From Variovorax sp. JS1663 (lineage in GTDB: Bacteria > Pseudomonadota > Gammaproteobacteria > Burkholderiales > Burkholderiaceae_C), in assembly GCF_002157355.1 (NCBI RefSeq), contig NZ_LYMK01000014.1:1-64000 (forward strand): 64,000 nt of DNA. The letters are read 5' to 3'. Positions 59,173 through 64,000 of the stretch are shown piece after piece. Within the stretch, counting starts at the first letter, position 1. Each line of letters opens with the position of its first letter. A program made the translations under genes and the position numbers. The notes under the pieces were generated by a model. It was not told the origin of the DNA and ran no database searches. It saw only the letters and a list, made by a program, of their open reading frames with translations.

Positions 59173-60378
59173 TCAGCGGCCCTGTTGAATGAACTGGACA
59201 ATGCGCCGCGCGGCCTCCACGCACTCCTTGGTGCTGGCCACGAGCGCCATGCGGACCCGGCCCCGGCCGGGGTTGGCGCCTTGGGCGTCGCGTGCCAGAT
59301 AGCTGCCCGGCAACACGGTCACATTGTATTGAGCGTAGAGGTCGCGGGCGAAGGCGGTGTCGTCGCCATCCCACGCTTCGGGCACCCCGGCCCAGAGGTA
59401 GAAACTGGCGTCAGGCAGGTGCACGTCCAGCACCGGCTCGAGGAGAGGCATCACGGCCGCGAACTTGGCGCGGTACTGGGCGCGGTTGTCGACCACGTGG
59501 AGCTCGTCGCCCCAGGCGGCGATGCTGGCCGCCGCCACCGCGCCGCTCATGGCGCTGCCGTGGTAGGTGCGGTAGAGCAGAAACTGCTTCAGGACCGCGG
59601 CATCGCCGGCCACGAAGCCGCTGCGCAGCCCGGGCACGTTGCTGCGCTTGGACAGCGACGTCAGGGTCACCAGGCGGCGAAAGTCGCCGCGGCCCAGCTT
59701 CGATGCCGCTTCGAGGCCGCCCAGCGGGGGGTCGTCGCGGAAGTAGATTTCGCTGTAGCACTCGTCCGAGGCGATGACGAAGCCGTGCCGGTCGGATAGG
59801 GCGAAGAGCTTTTCCCATTCGTTTAGCGGCATCACCGCACCGGTGGGGTTGCCTGGCGAGCAGACGTACACCAGCTGGGTGCGAGCCCAGACCTCGGTGG
59901 GCACGCTGCCCCAATCGACGGCGAAGTTGCGTTCTGGCACGCTGGGCGCGTAGCAGGGTTCGGCACCTGCCAGCAGCGCGGCGCCCTCGTAGATCTGATA
60001 GAAGGGATTGGGTGACACCACGATCGGCGCCGGCTGCGCGCTGGCATCCACCACCGTCTGCGCGAGCGAGAACAGGGCTTCGCGCGAGCCGTTGACTGGA
60101 AGCACCTGGGTCGCGGGGTCGAGCGCCAGGTCGTAGCGGCGCTGAACCCAGCCGGTGAAGGCCTCGCGCAGCGGCAATTCACCCGCGGTCGCGGGGTAGA
60201 CCGACAGCGTGGCAAGGCTGTCGCGCAGGGCGTCCTGGATGAATGCCGGCGTCGCATGCTTGGGCTCGCCGATGCCGAGGCTGATCGGCTGGTATGCGGG
60301 GTCAGGCGTGACGCCCGAGAAGAGTTCGCGCAGGCGCGCGAAGGGGTAGGGCTGCAGCTTGGCGAGCAGGGGATTCAT
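59173..60378 (-). CDS. dapC: Succinyldiaminopimelate transaminase
   Basis: A PLP class I/II aminotransferase of 401 residues. The PLP Lys is in TSLSKRSNVPGLRSG, and the CSPGNPTG motif holds the conserved Asn. The start MNPLLAKLQPYPFARLRELF is the same as in related proteins, and the position just before dapD supports the DapC assignment over other aminotransferases. Confidence 0.93.
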   Translation of the reverse strand: MNPLLAKLQPYPFARLRELFSGVTPDPAYQPISLGIGEPKHATPAFIQDALRDSLATLSVYPATAGELPLREAFTGWVQRRYDLALDPATQVLPVNGSREALFSLAQTVVDASAQPAPIVVSPNPFYQIYEGAALLAGAEPCYAPSVPERNFAVDWGSVPTEVWARTQLVYVCSPGNPTGAVMPLNEWEKLFALSDRHGFVIASDECYSEIYFRDDPPLGGLEAASKLGRGDFRRLVTLTSLSKRSNVPGLRSGFVAGDAAVLKQFLLYRTYHGSAMSGAVAAASIAAWGDELHVVDNRAQYRAKFAAVMPLLEPVLDVHLPDASFYLWAGVPEAWDGDDTAFARDLYAQYNVTVLPGSYLARDAQGANPGRGRVRMALVASTKECVEAARRIVQFIQQGR

Positions 60379-60453
60379 GAGGGTGATTATCCGCGTCGCC
60401 CTGGTCGCTGCATCCGGGCCAGGGCTCAGGAGGCTTGTGGTCCTGGGCCCGCG

Positions 60454-61803
60454 TCAGCCGAGCTTCTTGACCAGCACCTGGCTCTTGCGGTCCCAGTTGT
60501 ACTTGCGCTTGCGCGCCTCGGGCAGCCAGTCGGGGTTGACCTGCTGGAAGCCGCGCTTGAGGAACCAGTGCATGGTGCGCGTGGTGAGCACGAAGATGCT
60601 GTCCAGCCCGCTGGCCTTGGCGCGATGCTCGATGCGCTTGAGGATGCGCTCGCCGTCGCCTTGGGACTGCGATTGTGGTGATACGGTCAGCGCCGCCATC
60701 TCGGCCGTCTTCGCCTCGGGGTAGGGGTACAGGGCCGCGCAGCCGAAGATCACGCCGTCGTGCTCGATCACCGTGTACTGGCCGATGTCGCGCTCGATCT
60801 CGGTGCGGCTGCGCTTGACCAGGGTGCCATCGCGCTCGAAGGGTTCGATCAGCTGGATGATGCCGCCGATGTCGTCCGCCGTCGCCTCGCGCAGCGACTC
60901 GAGCTTCTCGTCGATCACCATGGTGCCGATGCCGTCGTGCACGTACACCTCCAGCAGCAGCGAACCATCCACCGCGAAGGGGATGATGTGGTTGCGCTCC
61001 ACGCCCGCCTCGCAGGCTTTCACGCAGTGCTGCAGGTAGAAGGCGGTGTCGGTCGGACGCTGCGCCGGCGCGAGCGAGGCCAGCAGCTTGCGGGCGCTGT
61101 CCAGCGGCAGCTCGGTGTCGATCGGGTTCTCCTCGCTGATGGGCAGGTCGGGATCCTGCGGGATGCCAGGCACCTCGGTCAGGAAGATCAGCTTGTCGGC
61201 CTGGATCGAGATCGCCACGCTTGTTGCGACCTCTTCCATGGTGAGGTTGAAGGCCTCGCCGGTGGGCGAGAAGCCGAAGGGCGACATCAGCACCATCGCG
61301 CCGAAGTCGAGCCCGCGGCGGATGCCGGCGGCATCGACCTTGCGCACCAGGCCCGAATGCTGGAAATCGACCCCGTCCACCACGCCGACCGGCCGCGCGG
61401 TGATGAAGTTGCCCGAGATCATGCGCACGGTGGAGCCGGCCATCGGCGTGTTCGGCAGGCCCTGGCTGAAGGCGGCCTCGATCTCGTAGCGCAGCTGGCC
61501 GGCTGCCTCCTGCGCGCAGTCGAGCGCGACCTCGTCCGTGATGCGGATGCCGTGCGAGTACCTCGCCTCGTGCCCCTTGGCGCGCAACTGCTCGTTGACC
61601 TGCGGCCGGAAGCCGTGCACCAGCACCACCTTGACGCCCATGCTCTGGATCAGCGCGAGGTCCTGCGCAATGCTGGGCAGCTTGCCCGCCGCGATGGCCT
61701 CGCCCGCCATCGCGACCACGAAGGTCTTGCCGCGGTGCATGTGGATGTAGGGCGCCACCGAGCGGAACCAGGGGACGAAAGTGAAGTTGAAGACGGTGGA
61801 CAT
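60454..61803 (-). CDS. argA: Amino-acid N-acetyltransferase (N-acetylglutamate synthase)
   Basis: First step of arginine synthesis. 449 residues: an N-terminal amino-acid-kinase-like domain (about 1-290, with VVLVHGFRPQVNEQLRAKG) and a C-terminal GNAT acetyltransferase domain (QSQSQGDGERILKRIE holds the acetyl-CoA loop). The length matches E. coli ArgA. The gene is separated from dapC by 75 bases, in which no intrinsic terminator was found. Confidence 0.95.
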   Translation of the reverse strand: MSTVFNFTFVPWFRSVAPYIHMHRGKTFVVAMAGEAIAAGKLPSIAQDLALIQSMGVKVVLVHGFRPQVNEQLRAKGHEARYSHGIRITDEVALDCAQEAAGQLRYEIEAAFSQGLPNTPMAGSTVRMISGNFITARPVGVVDGVDFQHSGLVRKVDAAGIRRGLDFGAMVLMSPFGFSPTGEAFNLTMEEVATSVAISIQADKLIFLTEVPGIPQDPDLPISEENPIDTELPLDSARKLLASLAPAQRPTDTAFYLQHCVKACEAGVERNHIIPFAVDGSLLLEVYVHDGIGTMVIDEKLESLREATADDIGGIIQLIEPFERDGTLVKRSRTEIERDIGQYTVIEHDGVIFGCAALYPYPEAKTAEMAALTVSPQSQSQGDGERILKRIEHRAKASGLDSIFVLTTRTMHWFLKRGFQQVNPDWLPEARKRKYNWDRKSQVLVKKLG

Positions 61804-61809
61804 GAGGCG

Positions 61810-62217
61810 TCAGAGAAATGGATTGACGAGCTTCAGCGGGCCGAACTCCTGCCCGTGCTGCAAGTCTTCGCTGTAGAGGGTGGTGGCGCCGCTGCGCAAG
61901 GCGGCCTGCACGATCATGGCATCGAAGATGGACAACCGATGCTGCACGGACATGGCCATCGCACCGTGAAACAGCTTGAGGTCGCTGTCGACCACGGGCC
62001 AGAGGGTGTAGGCCTGGACCAGCTCGGACGCGATCAGGTCCGGCACCTTCTGCTGTCGCGTCAATACGCTGAACAACTCGATCAGCACCTGCGTGCTGAC
62101 GGTACCGGTGCTCGCGGCGCTGGCGGTGGCCACCAGCTCACGGGCGAGGGCCTGCTTGCCGACGTCGCGCGGATCGACGCAGTAGACCAGCACATTGGTG
62201 TCGAAGAAGACGGGCAT
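61810..62217 (-). CDS. PIN domain ribonuclease toxin (VapC-like)
   Basis: A 135-residue PIN domain protein. Acidic residues of the active site are visible: D7 in FFDTNVLVYCVD, a Glu in QVLIELFSVL, an Asp in SIFDAMIVQAA and one in YSEDLQHGQ. It lies 4 bases after a ribbon-helix-helix gene, so the two form a toxin-antitoxin pair. It ends 6 bases before the argA start on the same strand. Confidence 0.85.
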   Translation of the reverse strand: MPVFFDTNVLVYCVDPRDVGKQALARELVATASAASTGTVSTQVLIELFSVLTRQQKVPDLIASELVQAYTLWPVVDSDLKLFHGAMAMSVQHRLSIFDAMIVQAALRSGATTLYSEDLQHGQEFGPLKLVNPFL

Positions 62218-62221
62218 TCGG

Positions 62222-62536
62222 CTAGCGCGAGTCCCGGCGGGGCGCCTGTCGGTCGCGTTGGCGGAAGTCGCCTGCGTAGAGCTCGTCCCGCAGCGTGCGG
62301 CGGGGGAGGCTGTCGTCGGCAGGCGCGGGGCGCGCCTGCGCGGCGGCCGTATCGATCGCTGCCATCAGCCGCGCCGTGGCTTCGCTGCGGCGCCGCTGCT
62401 GCGTGTCGTCGCTTTCGTTGACGTACTGCTGCAGGAATTCGCGCACCTTGGCGCTGAGCGAGGTGCCTTGCTGGATGGCACGCACCCGGGCCTGCTTGAT
62501 CAGCTCGTCGTCGACGGAGATGGTGAGGTTGGACAT
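62222..62536 (-). CDS. Ribbon-helix-helix antitoxin (VapB-like)
   Basis: A 104-residue protein with a ribbon-helix-helix start (MSNLTISVDDELIKQARVRAI) and a charged C-terminal half that probably covers the PIN toxin. AGGAG is 6 bases upstream of the ATG at 62536, which overrules the upstream ATG at 62623. It is the first gene of the pair and probably represses its own promoter in the 72-base gap before hrpA, which is divergent. Confidence 0.82.
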   Translation of the reverse strand: MSNLTISVDDELIKQARVRAIQQGTSLSAKVREFLQQYVNESDDTQQRRRSEATARLMAAIDTAAAQARPAPADDSLPRRTLRDELYAGDFRQRDRQAPRRDSR

Positions 62537-62608
62537 GACTGCTCCTGTCGCGATGTTACACGGAAAGCTGTGAATCCGTGAATCTGTGGAGCCAGGCATA
62601 ATCATGCT

Positions 62609-64000
62609 GTGATCGAGTCCCAAGCTTCTCCTCGCCTTGCCATTTCTTTCCCGGAATCACTCCCGGTATCGGCTCGCCGGGACGAGATCGCCGAGGCCAT
62701 CGCCGCGCATCAGGTCGTCATCGTCTGCGGCGAGACCGGCTCGGGCAAAACCACCCAACTGCCCAAGATCGCGCTGGCGATGGGCCGCGGCAAGCTCAAT
62801 GCGCCGCCGGGCCGCGGCCGACTGATCGGCCATACGCAGCCGCGGCGCATCGCCGCCTCGTCGGTGGCCAAGCGCATCGCGGAAGAGCTCAAGACCCCGC
62901 TGGGCGAGGTGGTGGGCTACAAGGTGCGCTTCCAGGACCGGCTGTCGCGCGACGCCTCCGTCAAGCTGATGACCGACGGCATCCTGCTGGCCGAGACCCA
63001 GACCGACCCGTTGCTCAAGGCCTACGACACGCTGATCATCGACGAAGCGCACGAGCGCTCGCTCAACATCGATTTCCTGCTGGGTTACCTGCGCGAAATC
63101 CTGCCGCGGCGGCCGGATCTGAAGGTGATCGTCACCTCGGCCACCATCGATGCCGAGCGTTTCGCGCAGCATTTCGCCTCCGCCAAGGGGCCCGCGCCGA
63201 CCATCTTCGTCTCGGGCCGCATGTACCCGGTCGAGCAGCGTTACCGGCCCTTCGAGGAAACGCGCGACCACGACCTCAACGACGCCATCGCCGACGGTGT
63301 GGACGAGCTCTGGCGCGACCCGCGCGACGGAGGCGACATCCTGGTATTCCTGCCCGGCGAGCGCGAGATCCGCGAGGCCGCGGACCACCTGCGCAAGCAC
63401 CTGGCCCATCAGCCGCTGCTGCGCAATGCCGAGGTGCTGCCGCTCTTCGCTCGGCTCTCGCAGGCCGAGCAGGACCGCATCTTCGACAGCCACACGGGCC
63501 GGCGCATCGTGCTGGCCACCAACGTGGCCGAGACCTCGCTGACCGTGCCCGGCATCCGCTACGTGATCGACGCCGGCACGGCGCGCGTCAAGCGCTACAG
63601 CTTCCGCAGCAAGGTGGAGCAACTGCTCGTCGAGCCGATCAGCCAGGCCGCGGCCAACCAGCGCGCCGGCCGCTGCGGCCGGGTCGCCAACGGCATCTGC
63701 ATCCGGCTGTACGACGAGAAGGACTTCCTGGGCCGCCCGCGCTTCACCGACCCCGAGATCCTGCGCTCCTCGCTGGCCGGGGTGATCCTGCGCATGAAGT
63801 CGCTGCACCTGGGCGACGTGGAGCGCTTTCCCTTCCTGGAGGCGCCGCAGCGCCGCGCCATCGCCGATGGCTACCAGCTCCTCAACGAGCTCGGAGCGGT
63901 CGACGACGCGAACGAGCTCACGCCCATGGGCCAGGAGCTGTCCAGGCTGCCGCTGGATCCGCGTGTCGGCCGGATGATCCTGGAGGCGCGCGGTCGCGGT
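62609..64000 (+). CDS. hrpA: ATP-dependent RNA helicase HrpA, N-terminal part
   Basis: 464 codons are in the window and the gene runs past the right edge (the full protein is usually about 1300 residues). The DEAH-box set is clear: [40 protein letters not shown] and QRAGRCGR. The frame starts at a GTG (62609), [13 protein letters not shown]; no in-frame ATG is close before the helicase core, so a GTG start is likely. It acts in RNA remodelling and ribosome rescue. It is divergent from the toxin-antitoxin pair. Confidence 0.92.
   Translation, partial: MIESQASPRLAISFPESLPVSARRDEIAEAIAAHQVVIVCGETGSGKTTQLPKIALAMGRGKLNAPPGRGRLIGHTQPRRIAASSVAKRIAEELKTPLGEVVGYKVRFQDRLSRDASVKLMTDGILLAETQTDPLLKAYDTLIIDEAHERSLNIDFLLGYLREILPRRPDLKVIVTSATIDAERFAQHFASAKGPAPTIFVSGRMYPVEQRYRPFEETRDHDLNDAIADGVDELWRDPRDGGDILVFLPGEREIREAADHLRKHLAHQPLLRNAEVLPLFARLSQAEQDRIFDSHTGRRIVLATNVAETSLTVPGIRYVIDAGTARVKRYSFRSKVEQLLVEPISQAAANQRAGRCGRVANGICIRLYDEKDFLGRPRFTDPEILRSSLAGVILRMKSLHLGDVERFPFLEAPQRRAIADGYQLLNELGAVDDANELTPMGQELSRLPLDPRVGRMILEARGRG

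Noticed and set aside
60379..60453. Near-inverted repeat in the argA-dapC gap as a terminator
   Set aside because: The arms need a bulge and no T run follows on the minus strand.

Overview
The window reads as a chromosomal segment of a high-GC betaproteobacterium, most likely Burkholderiales/Comamonadaceae (Variovorax-like). The reasons are the strong G/C bias at third codon positions, tightly packed operons with many 4-base ATGA or 1-base TGATG junctions, and gene sets typical of that group (clpS-clpA, purD-hemF-nadD-rsfS-rlmH-maf-rng, tolB-pal-cpoB, dapC-dapD-dapE-prmB). No insertion sequence, prophage or CRISPR array was seen, and no gene-free stretch exceeds about 300 bases.

Layout. 1-8.9 kb is housekeeping: the 3' end of an iron superoxide dismutase, a DUF192 protein, a small secreted protein, icd, clpS-clpA, a cardiolipin synthase, exonuclease I and a small monooxygenase-like protein. 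8.9-18.2 kb (minus strand) is a single pyrimidine uptake and catabolism operon: a GTP cyclohydrolase II homologue of the URC1 type, a DUF1688/URC4 protein, uracil phosphoribosyltransferase, a BMP-type ABC importer (binding protein, ATPase, two permeases) and a CodA-family deaminase. In the deaminase, the Asp that discriminates against 5-methylcytosine is replaced by Cys. 18.3-22.1 kb is a bufferin (copper-binding RiPP) locus: precursor BufA, oxidase BufB (DUF692), BufC (DUF2063) and a DoxX protein, divergent from an ECF sigma factor and its NrsF-type membrane anti-sigma factor. The shared intergenic region carries two mirror-image promoters of the form TGTAAC-N-N16-CGAA.

After a HerA-like ATPase, 23.7-37.1 kb holds an aryl-polyene/xanthomonadin-like pigment locus in two convergent operons. 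The forward operon has an acyl carrier protein, a membrane protein, an AMP-ligase fused to a hotdog dehydratase, a lipid acyltransferase, a LolA-like protein, an MMPL exporter, a polysaccharide deacetylase-like protein, a methyltransferase, a second hotdog protein and a ketoreductase. The reverse operon has a flavin halogenase, a XanB2-like chorismatase, a second acyltransferase and a glycosyltransferase. No ketosynthase gene is present here, so the chain-elongating enzymes must lie elsewhere or the product differs.

37-50 kb is again housekeeping: yebC, purD, hemF, nadD, rsfS with an unusual Lys/Ala tail, rlmH, maf, rng, msbA, tolB-pal-cpoB, tcdA and tRNA-Lys. 50-53 kb is a less conserved patch with a GDSL lipoprotein, a dual-specificity phosphatase, small orphans and a GAF protein. 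53-62 kb carries an ABC-F protein, prmB, the dap genes with pilU embedded among them, argA, and a PIN/ribbon-helix-helix toxin-antitoxin pair. hrpA runs off the right edge.

The points most worth a second look are the deaminase/URC operon (possible 5-methylcytosine or alternative pyrimidine salvage and degradation), the mirror-image ECF promoters of the bufferin locus, and the ketosynthase-free aryl-polyene locus. All functions are assigned from sequence patterns read by eye; no database search was run.
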